Below, piece by piece: positions 17,193 to 25,763 of a stretch of 64,000 bases of DNA. The stretch spans positions 1-64,000 of the forward strand of contig JAPVXR010000008.1 in assembly GCA_027214385.1 (NCBI GenBank), given 5' to 3'. Position 1 is the first letter of the stretch; each line of letters begins with the position of its first letter. The position numbers and the translations under genes were made by a program. The notes beneath the pieces are model-generated. The model was not told the origin of the DNA, did no database searches, and was given only the letters and a program-made list of their open reading frames with translations. The stretch comes from Cryomorphaceae bacterium 1068 (GTDB lineage Bacteria > Bacteroidota > Bacteroidia > Flavobacteriales_D > Cryomorphaceae).

Positions 17193-18982
17193 TCAATCAA
17201 ATTGACTTGTTGCATCTGCTGCAACTTGGTGTATAGCCCATCATTATTCGCCATTAAGTCAGCATGGCTGCCCGACTCAACGATTTCCCCATCTTCGACC
17301 ACGATTATTTTACTCGCATTTCTGATGGTGCTCAAGCGATGTGCAATCACGATGGCGGTGCGGCCTTTCATCAATTCCTCCAGCGCGTCTTGAACCAATT
17401 TTTCTGACTTGCTGTCCAGCGATGAGGTAGCCTCATCCAAAATCAAAACGCATGGATCTCTCAATACGGCTCGAGCAATGGCGATGCGTTGGCGCTGACC
17501 ACCACTTAACTGCACGCCCCTCTCTCCAACCAGCGTTTCCATGCCTTCGGGGAAATTGGAAATGAACTCCATGGCATTTGCCTTTTCGGCGGCCGTGATT
17601 ATTTCTTCCTCCGATGCCTCGGGATTTCCGTAGCCAATGTTTTCTTTAATCGTTCCGTTAAATAGAATCACTTCTTGAGGTACGATCCCGAATAAGGAGC
17701 GATAGGTAGATAGGTCGTAGTCTGAAGCGGCCTTTCCATCTAGTAATATTCCTCCACTCGTCGGTTCGTAGAATCGGAGTAGCAAGGAAGTGATGGTTGA
17801 CTTTCCCGCTCCCGAAGGGCCCACGATTCCCAAGAGCTCGCCTGTTTTGACTTCGAAGTTGATCCCTTTAAGCACTGGGAGGTTTTCGCGAGAAGCGTAA
17901 CTGAAGTTCACGTCTTTAAACTCAATATCGCCTTTCGTCTTAGATCTTAGATCGGTCTTTTTGTGTTGGATGTTTTCCGAATCACCATCGATGATGTCCA
18001 TCAGGTTTTCGGTAGCTCCCACGGCTTTTTGAATACCCGCATAGAGATCGGGCAAGCTCCCGATGGACGCTCCGAGGAAAATCGTATACATTATAAAGGA
18101 GATGAACGACGACTGCAACATGTTTCCTTCCTGCGTGAGCAATACCCCTTGCCAAATCACAAAAACAATGGAGCCAAATAGGCAAAGAATAATGAATGAA
18201 ACGAAGAGTCCGCGCCAAATGGCTCCTTTCATGGCCAAGGCCCTGATCTCGTCTACCCGTACACCGTAGCGTCTCATCTCAAAAGCTTCGTTGGTAAAGG
18301 CTTTTACGTTTTGGATGCCTTGCAGTGCCTCTTCCAAAATGCTGTTGGACTGAGCGCTGGCATCTTGTGTTTGTTTGGATAGCTTGCGAATAAACCGACC
18401 GAAGAACACCGCAATGAGCGCTACGGCGGGAATAACGCTGAGCATGATTAATGACAGCTTTGGCGAAAGCCAAACCAATGCTGCGATTCCCACCACAATA
18501 GTGATCACTTGCCTCACGAACTCGGCGATGGTGGTAGTAAAAGTTGTTTGCAATTTACTGATGTCCGTAGCGATTCGGCTGGTCAATTCTCCGATCTTAT
18601 TGCGGTTGAAGAATTCCAGAGGCGACATGATCAATTTTGAGAAAGCGTCTCGTCTTATGTCTGCCAAGGTGTATTCGGTAACTCTGGTAAAAAGCAGGAT
18701 TCTGAAAAAGGAAAAGATGGCTTGAGAAGTAAAGACCACGGCAAGGGCCAGAATGATGTCTTCGAGTCCGTCGAAATTCAGCATTTGGCCTACTGCGCCC
18801 TCGGTGCCATCGTTGCCAATAAGTTGGCCGATAAAGTAGGGAAAGAGCATTGCCGTAAGGCTGCTCAAGATCAGGAACACAAAACCCAAGCTGAAAATGC
18901 CCGAGTACGGTTTGAGGTAGCGAAATACGCGACTGGCTTCCTTAAAGGAAACCTTTGGTTTTTTTTCTTTCTCTTCGGCCAT
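17189..18982 (-). CDS. ABC exporter, fused permease and ATPase (MsbA-like)
   Basis: The product has 597 residues from ATG 18982 (MAEEKEKK); a TTG four codons earlier falls inside a promoter box and is unlikely. Six membrane helices span about 25-330. The ATPase domain has Walker A GPSGAGKST near 389-397, Q-loop VPQEVILF, signature LSGGQRQR near 492-499, Walker B VLILDEA near 512-518 and switch His near 548. As a homodimer it would flip lipid A-core or another lipid across the inner membrane, though drug export is equally compatible with the sequence. A TACCTTTG box nine bases before the ATG gives it its own promoter, despite secreted-protein genes just upstream on the same strand. Confidence 0.9.
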   Translation of the reverse strand: MAEEKEKKPKVSFKEASRVFRYLKPYSGIFSLGFVFLILSSLTAMLFPYFIGQLIGNDGTEGAVGQMLNFDGLEDIILALAVVFTSQAIFSFFRILLFTRVTEYTLADIRRDAFSKLIMSPLEFFNRNKIGELTSRIATDISKLQTTFTTTIAEFVRQVITIVVGIAALVWLSPKLSLIMLSVIPAVALIAVFFGRFIRKLSKQTQDASAQSNSILEEALQGIQNVKAFTNEAFEMRRYGVRVDEIRALAMKGAIWRGLFVSFIILCLFGSIVFVIWQGVLLTQEGNMLQSSFISFIMYTIFLGASIGSLPDLYAGIQKAVGATENLMDIIDGDSENIQHKKTDLRSKTKGDIEFKDVNFSYASRENLPVLKGINFEVKTGELLGIVGPSGAGKSTITSLLLRFYEPTSGGILLDGKAASDYDLSTYRSLFGIVPQEVILFNGTIKENIGYGNPEASEEEIITAAEKANAMEFISNFPEGMETLVGERGVQLSGGQRQRIAIARAVLRDPCVLILDEATSSLDSKSEKLVQDALEELMKGRTAIVIAHRLSTIRNASKIIVVEDGEIVESGSHADLMANNDGLYTKLQQMQQVNLID

Positions 18983-18991
18983 AAGCGGGGG

Positions 18992-18999
18992 CAAAGGTA
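18992..18999 (-). promoter_or_regulatory. -7 promoter box of the MsbA-like gene
   Basis: TACCTTTG on the minus strand matches TAnnTTTG exactly, nine bases before ATG 18982. It overlaps the alternative TTG start at 18994, which favours the ATG. Confidence 0.45.
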
Positions 19000-19005
19000 A
19001 TATCC

Positions 19006-19965
19006 TTAACCCAATGCCTTGGTCATTGTTTTGTCAGAATTAAATTGTCGATTGCAAAGCCTTGATGAATCCTCTCGCAAGTCTCTGATGCGGGTTATAC
19101 CTCCTACATCGAGCCATGTAAATGCCGTAGGATCATCATCTTCGTTTTCTAAAAAACCTATAACAGTTGGTCTTCTTGTTGAACTGTCCCTATTCATGAT
19201 ATGCAATACTCCATTCTCAGTAACTTGAAAATCGCCATGTTGCCCCAATACGGGATCAGCATTCACTCCCCATGCAATTCTAAATTGGGCTGAATCTGTT
19301 GCTTCATGCACTACCAGTCTTCTTGCGGGTTGAAGGGCATTGGAAAATGAGTTTCCCATTCCTACGTTACCCCATGGGGTTATTCTTAAAACCTCATTTC
19401 CTTCGGGTTCGTTTCCGATTTGCCCCGCTTGAAAACTGGTTGGACTAATAAATAAAATACGAAAGTTGTCAGGATTTGCAGTTTCGTATTGACACCCCCA
19501 AGCGATTACTGCATCTGTTTGTGTAGTATCAGAGCTTGGGCTCGGCCTTTCTAAAAGACCCGTATACATAATGTCAAGGTTTGTTTCGTAGGTGGTGCCT
19601 ACATTCATCCAGGCGCGAGATATTGGACTAGGGATATATTGATCTCCTAAAAGGTGAAGCATTGATCTGGCGGGATCATCTTGACCAAACAACCCCATTG
19701 TGGTTCGTTGAACACTATCTCTTGTCAGGCCGTTCAATCCATTCCAGACCGGAAGCTCCGTTATGGCGAACTTTATGCGTCCGTTGGAAGAGATATCGAT
19801 TTCATCAAAACCTTTGTTTTGGATGGGGAGGGCTATGCCCGAGTTGTTATTGAAGCCAACGAAACGACCAAATACAGGAACGTTGTCATCTACAGTTACC
19901 TGTCCGAATGTAATTTGACAGATCATTGCCATCATAAAAATGATGGACAGCTTATTAATTTTCAT
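19006..19965 (-). CDS. Secreted fibre-like protein of unknown function
   Basis: The 319-residue product has a signal peptide (MKINKLS to ITFGQ). The body resembles Bacteroidota secreted proteins that share phrases with tail-fibre proteins: repeated statements of the type NVGMGNSFSNALQPARRLVVHE, DFQVTENGVLHIMNRDSS and FTWLDVGGITRIRDL. Such proteins often continue into an intramolecular chaperone or a long C-terminal part. This one stops 25 residues after the GGITRIRDL phrase with a low-complexity, charged tail, so it may be truncated. No T9SS sorting domain is visible. It follows the secreted protein at 19971-20918 by five bases, in one transcription unit. Confidence 0.55.
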   Translation of the reverse strand: MKINKLSIIFMMAMICQITFGQVTVDDNVPVFGRFVGFNNNSGIALPIQNKGFDEIDISSNGRIKFAITELPVWNGLNGLTRDSVQRTTMGLFGQDDPARSMLHLLGDQYIPSPISRAWMNVGTTYETNLDIMYTGLLERPSPSSDTTQTDAVIAWGCQYETANPDNFRILFISPTSFQAGQIGNEPEGNEVLRITPWGNVGMGNSFSNALQPARRLVVHEATDSAQFRIAWGVNADPVLGQHGDFQVTENGVLHIMNRDSSTRRPTVIGFLENEDDDPTAFTWLDVGGITRIRDLREDSSRLCNRQFNSDKTMTKALG

Positions 19966-19970
19966 GGTAT

Positions 19971-20918
19971 TTAATTTTCTACCACGAAACGCTTTGTTAT
20001 TCTGTGATGCATTGAGTAAATAGTTGAGAAGTACAGTCCGGAAGGTAAGTCTATTGATAACTTAACTCTTTTCCTCCCATTTAACATTTGGCTTTCCAAC
20101 AATACACCGCTCGGTGAATGTATTTCTAACTTTATCATCGGTGTTTCTTGCTCTATATAGATCACATCGATACATGGATTTGGGTAGACTGAAACCTCAA
20201 ATCTATATTGATTACGAACTGAATTCGTAAAGTCACATCCATCAGGAGACGTTGTCAAGCAGAAATCATCAAAATAATAGTATGGAGTTATTTCCCCGGT
20301 TTGTTCACCACCTATTCTGAGCGTATCCGTGAGGCTATCCTCGTAGAAATTACCGAAAGTTACAAATTGATAAGCTTCGTCTGCAATAAATTGATAGGAC
20401 ATTTCCACCCAATTGACCGTATCTTCCACTATCTCGATTTCATTGAAGTTTGCGAAATTAGGAGTTGGGCCTTGTTCTTCCGGGTTCAAATTATTGTCAA
20501 CTAAGAATAGTGCTCCTATATTATTTGATGCGGCATTGAAAGTATTGGATTGATGAGCTCGAGACACATAAAAGGTTAAAAAATACTCTTGGCCAATAAC
20601 TAAAGGTTTCATCAATTCAACTCCAAAATATTCCCGAACATTAGGTAAATTCTTACTAAATGTAGCAAGCCCCAAATACCCTTCACCCGTTCTCGGTTCT
20701 TGATATCCCAAGTCGTTATCCCACCCAAGCCCGGAGCTACAGCTATTGAAGTAGTCGGGAGATCCACGAAAAGATTGCCAAGTTGGCAACCAAGTTTCAA
20801 TATCCCCAAAATTTGAAGGGCACTCAAGGTAGTTTTCGGCACTACCATCGGGTATCAAGTTCTGCCCAAAAAGGGCAATCGATAAAAGGATAAAAGAAAG
20901 CGTAAAAAAGCGTTTCAT
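19971..20918 (-). CDS. Secreted T9SS type A protein with jelly-roll-like domain
   Basis: The 315 residues comprise a signal peptide ending IALFGQ, an N-terminal domain that starts NLIPDGSAENYLECPSNFGD, and a type A T9SS sorting domain from about residue 240 (VSVYPNPCIDVIYIEQ to ITKRFVVEN). The opening phrase is typical of Bacteroidota extracellular proteins annotated as carbohydrate-binding or gliding-associated. The middle contains the recurrent YYYFDDFCLT motif. It would be exported by the T9SS and either attached to the surface or released. The partner gene at 19006 follows after five bases. Function unknown. Confidence 0.75.
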   Translation of the reverse strand: MKRFFTLSFILLSIALFGQNLIPDGSAENYLECPSNFGDIETWLPTWQSFRGSPDYFNSCSSGLGWDNDLGYQEPRTGEGYLGLATFSKNLPNVREYFGVELMKPLVIGQEYFLTFYVSRAHQSNTFNAASNNIGALFLVDNNLNPEEQGPTPNFANFNEIEIVEDTVNWVEMSYQFIADEAYQFVTFGNFYEDSLTDTLRIGGEQTGEITPYYYFDDFCLTTSPDGCDFTNSVRNQYRFEVSVYPNPCIDVIYIEQETPMIKLEIHSPSGVLLESQMLNGRKRVKLSIDLPSGLYFSTIYSMHHRITKRFVVEN

Positions 20919-21400
20919 GGTTGATTAAAAATTGATTAAGGCCCGACTTCGCGCAGGCAAACGCATTTATTTCAGACCACGCTGTAATGAGACATGGTGC
21001 GAGAAGCTCCTTGAACTTGTCGGTCTGATAGTTGTACCTTTACTACTTCATATATGCCTCCATTTGTTTAATCGCTAATGGGTGTATTTGATTGGCCCGG
21101 GGTCTCCACACCTCGGGCCTTTTATTTCTATGTGGGGTCGGGTATCATCGTATTTTGGTTAGTGCTTTTCTGAGTACTTCGTTTAAAGTTTGCGAAAAGA
21201 ATCGAGTAAAAAAAGACAACCCATTGAATTATTCTTTCAAGGGAGGGGTAAATAGCTGCTTATTAGCCCGCTGAAATTCACAGTGATTTGTTAAGTCAAA
21301 TCGCAGCATGAATTTAGTGGAAAGAGCCTGCTATTTTCGCTAAATTAGAACTCATCTGGGAGCTCGATACTCTGTTCGCAATACTATTTTCAACTTTCGT
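20919..21400. other. Long non-coding gap, possible small RNA locus
   Basis: No convincing gene is present; the only open frame (21092-21274) starts inside the hairpin described next and has no family features. CAGACC at 20973 and GGTCTG at about 21023 could pair to enclose a 45-base loop. The core at 20956-20976 matches 16474-16494. The region ends in an orphan terminator-like hairpin at 21094-21119, then continues AT-rich to the rpmH promoter. Confidence 0.4.
21094..21124 (+). terminator. Orphan intrinsic terminator
   Basis: GGCCCGGGG pairs with CCTCGGGCC across an 8-base loop, giving nine pairs with one G-T, followed by TTTTATTT. No plus-strand gene ends upstream: the previous plus-strand CDS stops at 17192. 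It could terminate an unannotated small RNA. Confidence 0.6.
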
Positions 21401-21430
21401 TTTGCAGTAAGCACAAAAAGACTATTTTTG
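21401..21430 (+). promoter_or_regulatory. Promoter of rpmH
   Basis: TTTG at 21401-21404 and TATTTTTG at 21423-21430 are 18 bases apart, an excellent match to the Bacteroidota TTTG/TAnnTTTG promoter. Transcription would begin about 40 bases before the rpmH ATG. Confidence 0.65.
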
Positions 21431-21474
21431 CAGTCCGTTTTAAAAACGGGATAGAATTTTGAACTTCGATTGCC

Positions 21475-21633
21475 ATGAAAAGAACATTCCAACCTTCGAA
21501 CAGAAAGCGCCGCAACAAGCACGGTTTTCGCACACGTATGGCTTCTGCAAACGGCCGTAAGGTATTAGCTGCGCGCCGCAGAAAAGGACGTAAGCGTCTT
21601 ACTGTTTCTGACGAGAAGCTTCACAAGCGTTAA
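21475..21633 (+). CDS. rpmH: 50S ribosomal protein L34
   Basis: This is a 52-residue, very basic protein beginning [19 protein letters not shown] and continuing [20 protein letters not shown], the signature of L34. It is a structural part of the large ribosomal subunit. A strong promoter precedes it and an intrinsic terminator follows, so it is transcribed alone. The usual bacterial neighbours rnpA and dnaA are not adjacent. Confidence 0.97.
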   Translation: MKRTFQPSNRKRRNKHGFRTRMASANGRKVLAARRRKGRKRLTVSDEKLHKR

Positions 21634-21662
21634 TAACCTTTCGCTCCAAACATATTTTTTTT

Positions 21663-21696
21663 CCGCCATTGCATTTATTGCAGTGGCGGTTTTTTT
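21663..21696 (+). terminator. Intrinsic terminator of rpmH
   Basis: CCGCCA-TTGCA pairs with TGCAG-TGGCGG around a short AT-rich loop (21663-21689), followed by seven T. It lies 29 bases after the rpmH stop and overlaps the last codons of the convergent hydrolase gene. Confidence 0.88.
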
Positions 21697-22553
21697 GTTT
21701 CCATGCCTTTCGGCAATTGCATCAACCCTTCTTTCTGAATTAGAGCGGCATTGGCGCCCGTCATAATAATATGTCCAGAGCGCAATGAGTGGATCTTTAT
21801 CTCAGGATTTGCCTTTCTGAATTTCCGCGCATTCTTCTCTGGAATGATTTTGTCGTAAAGACCGAAGAAGAGATCTGCAGTGATGCCATGCTCTCGCATG
21901 CCCGTTCCGAGTTTCTCAAAGTCGGGCTCAATTTTTCTCAAGAATGTCCAAACAGAATAGACCTGTACTTGGCTTTCGCGGGTTTTGATTTGCGATTTAA
22001 CGAAGTCGCGTAGCTTGGTGCTGATAAGTTTTGTTTTGTGCAGAACTTTCAGAATCCAATAGAAGGGTGCATTGAATTTGATAAATTGCCGAAAGGCCAC
22101 ACGGCCAATGGCGTAATGACTCAAGAGAGCGTACCAGCGATTGACGATCAATCCGTCGGGAGCAAAGAGGTAGAGAGCGTCAATGCGTTGTGGCAATACC
22201 TCGGCAATGCACATGCAGATTCGACCGCCCAAGCTGTAACCCATCAGCGAAGCGCTAGGCAGGTTTTCGCGAAGCAGAAAAGCTTCGATTAATCCTTTCA
22301 GCTCCTCTTTTGAAAGCGGTTTTCCATCAGGCGATCGGGAGCCGATATCACTTTTTCCATGAAAGAAAATATCGAATGAATAGACTGTGAACTCCTCGTG
22401 AAACGGACGAGTAAAGCGAATGAAGTCGGTATAGGTTCGCCCGAAACCGTGGAAGGCGAGAAGCGGTTGGTTGCCCTCTCCCCAAATAGCATAGTTGAGG
22501 CGTAATTCACCATGTGTAAATAACTTCTCTTGAACTGTTGGTTTGTATTCCAC
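21675..22553 (-). CDS. Alpha/beta-fold hydrolase
   Basis: The 292-residue protein has an HGFGRT oxyanion-hole motif near 35-40, the nucleophile elbow GYSLGG with Ser107, a likely acid Asp in FFGLYDKII and the catalytic His in SGHII near 260. There is no signal peptide, so it is cytoplasmic. The cap region (about 130-200) is long and basic. The fold covers esterases, lipases, epoxide hydrolases and carbon-carbon hydrolases; the substrate cannot be named. Its 3' end contains the rpmH terminator. It is divergent from carB. Confidence 0.85.
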   Translation of the reverse strand: MEYKPTVQEKLFTHGELRLNYAIWGEGNQPLLAFHGFGRTYTDFIRFTRPFHEEFTVYSFDIFFHGKSDIGSRSPDGKPLSKEELKGLIEAFLLRENLPSASLMGYSLGGRICMCIAEVLPQRIDALYLFAPDGLIVNRWYALLSHYAIGRVAFRQFIKFNAPFYWILKVLHKTKLISTKLRDFVKSQIKTRESQVQVYSVWTFLRKIEPDFEKLGTGMREHGITADLFFGLYDKIIPEKNARKFRKANPEIKIHSLRSGHIIMTGANAALIQKEGLMQLPKGMETKKPPLQ

Positions 22554-22684
22554 TTCGGAAGGAAAAAATCAATTACTTTCGCGTCCTAAATGAAGCAAAA
22601 TTTAGGCACATCGACGTATTCTGTTCGCCCAATTGAAGCTTTTTTCCCATACTTTTCCTCTTCACCTTCCTCAAAAACACTGTT

Positions 22685-25501
22685 ATGCCTAGAGATAGAA
22701 GCATTCGATCCGTATTAATAATCGGTAGCGGCCCCATAGTAATTGGCCAAGCCTGTGAGTTTGATTACTCAGGTTCTCAAGCATCGCGCTCCTTGCGCGA
22801 AGAAGGTATTGAAGTGACTCTGATCAACTCCAATCCTGCCACCATCATGACCGATTCGGTTGTGGCTGATAATATTTACTTAAAGCCGCTGGAACCCGAA
22901 TCGATTGAAGAGATTCTCCAAAAGCACAATATCGATGCTGTACTCCCTACCATGGGTGGGCAAACAGCTCTTAATCTTGCCATAAAATGCGATGAGCTAG
23001 GCCTTTGGGAGCGCTTTGGGGTGAAGATGATCGGAGTTGATATCAACGCCATCGACGTGACGGAGAACCGAGAGGCGTTTAGAAAATTGATGGAATCCAT
23101 TGATATTCCAATGGCTCCTCAGGCCACTGCCAATTCATTTTTGGAAGGAAAGGAGATTGCACAAAAATTCGGTTTTCCGCTTTGTATTCGCTCGAGTTAC
23201 ACTTTGGGTGGGGCCGGAGCGGGAATCGTTCATGAGCAGAAAGACTTTGATAACCTCTTAACGAGGGGGCTTCATGTTTCTCCAATTCATGAGGTGATGA
23301 TTGACAAGGCTCTGCTCGGTTGGAAGGAGTTTGAGCTGGAGCTTTTGCGCGATGACAATGACAATGTTGTTATTATTTGCTCGGTAGAAAACATGGATCC
23401 CATGGGAATCCACACGGGAGACAGCATCACCGTGGCACCTGCAATGACGCTCAGCGATAGAACCTATCAGCGCATGCGTGATATGGCTTTTAAAATGATG
23501 CGCTCAATAGGGAATTTTGCCGGAGGCTGTAATGTACAGTTTGCCGTAAGCCCGGATGAAAAAGAAGACATCATCGCTATTGAAATCAACCCGCGTGTAT
23601 CGAGGTCTTCGGCATTGGCATCAAAGGCTACGGGATACCCGATTGCTAAGATTGCCGCCAAGTTGGCCATCGGTTACCACTTGGATGAATTGAAAAATCA
23701 GATTACCAAAACCACTTCGGCTTTCTTTGAGCCTACACTCGATTATGTGATCGTAAAGATTCCTCGTTGGAATTTCGACAAGTTCAAAGGCTCTGATCGC
23801 GAGTTGGGCCTCCAGATGAAGGCAGTAGGAGAGGTGATGGGGATTGGAAGAAGTTTCCAAGAAGCCCTTCAAAAGGCTTGCCAATCGCTGGAGATCAAAC
23901 GAAACGGCTTGGGCGCAGATGGTCGTGAATTGAAAGACCAAGATAAGATTCTGCACAGTTTGGAGCACCCGAGTTGGAACAGACTATTCCATATCTACGA
24001 TGCCATTAAGCTGGGTATACCGTTTAAGACCATCCATGAAAAGACTAGAATTGACTACTGGTTCTTGAAGCAAATTGAGGATTTGATCCTGCTGGAGGAC
24101 AAGATTGAAGACCATACGCTGGATTCGCTTCCGCGGGAATTGCTTTTCGAAGCCAAGCAAAAAGGTTATGCCGACCGTCAGGTGGCTCACCTCTTGCGCT
24201 GCTTGGAAAGTGAAGTTTTTTCGAAGCGACACGATATGGGCATCAATCGGGTGTACAAAATTGTAGATACCTGCGCCGCAGAGTTTGAAGCGAAGACACC
24301 GTATTTCTACAGCACCTTTGAAGACGAAAACGAATCGGAAGTAAGCGACCGTAAAAAAATTGTAGTGCTTGGTTCGGGCCCAAACCGCATCGGTCAGGGA
24401 ATAGAATTTGACTACTGCTGTGTGCATGGAGTCTTGGCTGCAAAAGAATGCGGTTACGAGACCATCATGATTAATTGTAACCCCGAGACGGTTTCTACTG
24501 ATTTTGATACGGCCGATAAGCTCTACTTCGAGCCTGTATTCTGGGAGCACATCTACGACATCATTCTTCACGAAAAGCCGGAAGGAGTAATCGTACAATT
24601 GGGGGGACAGACCGCACTGAAATTGGCTGAAAAGCTGAGTCGCTACGGCATTAAGGTCATCGGAACCAGCTACGAGGCTTTAGATCTGGCCGAAGATCGC
24701 GGAAGCTTCTCAACCCTTTTGAAAGAGCACAATGTTCCTTATCCTGAGTTTGGCGTGGTTGACAATGCCGAGCAATCTTTGGAATTGGCAGATGACCTTG
24801 GATTTCCTTTGCTGGTAAGGCCTTCTTATGTCCTTGGAGGACAGCAAATGAAAATCGTCATCAACAAAGAAGAGCTGGAGACGCATGTGGTGAATATCCT
24901 TCGCGACATGCCCGACAATAAAATTCTACTTGACCACTTTTTAAGTGGGGCAATCGAAGCTGAGGCCGATGCGATTTGTGATGGTGAGAATGTGTATATC
25001 ATCGGAGTAATGCAGCATATTGAGCCTGCAGGGATTCACTCGGGAGATTCATACGCCGTATTGCCGCCTTACAATTTGGGTGATTTGATCATCGAGCAAA
25101 TCGAAACCATCACGAAGAAAATAGCTATTGCTTTGCGCACCGTTGGATTGATCAATATCCAATTTGCCATCAAAGACGATGTGGTATATGTGATTGAGGC
25201 CAACCCTCGTGCTTCACGAACGGTACCATTCATCGCGAAAGCTTATGGTGAGCCTTACGTGAAATATGCCACCATGGTGATGCTGGGCGAAAAGAAGGTG
25301 ACTGATTTTGACTTCAAGCCAAACAAGAGCGGTTATGCGATTAAGATTCCGGTATTCTCTTTCGAGAAATTCCCGAATGTGAATAAGGAGCTCGGCCCTG
25401 AGATGAAATCCACCGGCGAGGCGATTCAATTTATTGACACGCTGATGGATCCATTTTTTAGAAAAATCTACAGTGAGCGAAACCTCTACCTCAGCCGCTA
25501 A
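22685..25501 (+). CDS. carB: Carbamoyl-phosphate synthase large subunit, lacking the C-terminal regulatory domain
   Basis: Two homologous ATP-grasp halves are present. The first starts with GSGPIVIGQACEFDYSGSQA and the second, near 557, with GSGPNRIGQGIEFDYCC. Each has its own TMGGQTALN or QLGGQTALK motif and ENPR-type metal site (IEINPRVSRSSA, IEANPRASRTVP). The enzyme makes carbamoyl phosphate for pyrimidines and arginine. At 938 residues it ends exactly where the roughly 140-residue MGS-like allosteric domain begins in the well-known 1073-residue E. coli enzyme. Short forms without that domain are, to my knowledge, usual in flavobacteria, so this is a lineage trait rather than a truncation. 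carA is not in the window. Envelope genes follow with very short gaps. Confidence 0.95.
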   Translation: MPRDRSIRSVLIIGSGPIVIGQACEFDYSGSQASRSLREEGIEVTLINSNPATIMTDSVVADNIYLKPLEPESIEEILQKHNIDAVLPTMGGQTALNLAIKCDELGLWERFGVKMIGVDINAIDVTENREAFRKLMESIDIPMAPQATANSFLEGKEIAQKFGFPLCIRSSYTLGGAGAGIVHEQKDFDNLLTRGLHVSPIHEVMIDKALLGWKEFELELLRDDNDNVVIICSVENMDPMGIHTGDSITVAPAMTLSDRTYQRMRDMAFKMMRSIGNFAGGCNVQFAVSPDEKEDIIAIEINPRVSRSSALASKATGYPIAKIAAKLAIGYHLDELKNQITKTTSAFFEPTLDYVIVKIPRWNFDKFKGSDRELGLQMKAVGEVMGIGRSFQEALQKACQSLEIKRNGLGADGRELKDQDKILHSLEHPSWNRLFHIYDAIKLGIPFKTIHEKTRIDYWFLKQIEDLILLEDKIEDHTLDSLPRELLFEAKQKGYADRQVAHLLRCLESEVFSKRHDMGINRVYKIVDTCAAEFEAKTPYFYSTFEDENESEVSDRKKIVVLGSGPNRIGQGIEFDYCCVHGVLAAKECGYETIMINCNPETVSTDFDTADKLYFEPVFWEHIYDIILHEKPEGVIVQLGGQTALKLAEKLSRYGIKVIGTSYEALDLAEDRGSFSTLLKEHNVPYPEFGVVDNAEQSLELADDLGFPLLVRPSYVLGGQQMKIVINKEELETHVVNILRDMPDNKILLDHFLSGAIEAEADAICDGENVYIIGVMQHIEPAGIHSGDSYAVLPPYNLGDLIIEQIETITKKIAIALRTVGLINIQFAIKDDVVYVIEANPRASRTVPFIAKAYGEPYVKYATMVMLGEKKVTDFDFKPNKSGYAIKIPVFSFEKFPNVNKELGPEMKSTGEAIQFIDTLMDPFFRKIYSERNLYLSR

Positions 25502-25527
25502 AGGAATCTCTATATCTTTGAATCGAC

Positions 25528-25761
25528 ATGAGATTGCTCCTGATCATTTTGGCTATTTACATTGCTGTCCGACTTTTAGGAAGACTGCTCATGCCTTTTA
25601 TGAATAAAAATACTTCCTCGAGAGGTTCAGGATCTGCGCAAAGCAGACAGGATAACCGAAGAGAAGGAGACGTAACCATAGAGTATACCGACAAGAACAA
25701 AAAGAACAGAAAAGGAGATTCCGGAGAGGGAGATTACGTCGATTTTGAAGAACTGGATTAA
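25528..25761 (+). CDS. Small membrane protein, DUF4834-like
   Basis: This 77-residue protein has one N-terminal membrane helix (about 2-22, MRLLLIILAIYIAVRLLGRL). A charged, disordered tail with Arg/Gln/Ser-rich and then acidic stretches ends DYVDFEELD. The helix, basic linker and YVDFEE-like end fit the DUF4834 family of Bacteroidota. It lies 26 bases after carB and two bases before the YfhO-type gene, in the same operon. No function is known. Confidence 0.7.
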   Translation: MRLLLIILAIYIAVRLLGRLLMPFMNKNTSSRGSGSAQSRQDNRREGDVTIEYTDKNKKNRKGDSGEGDYVDFEELD

Positions 25762-25763
25762 TT

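Noticed and set aside
19006-19965. Prophage tail-fibre gene
   Set aside because: It has a signal peptide and a T9SS-cargo neighbour, and there are no other phage genes within the window.
21092-21274. Small open frame as a gene
   Set aside because: It starts inside a strong terminator-like hairpin, resembles no family, and has no promoter box or upstream gene.
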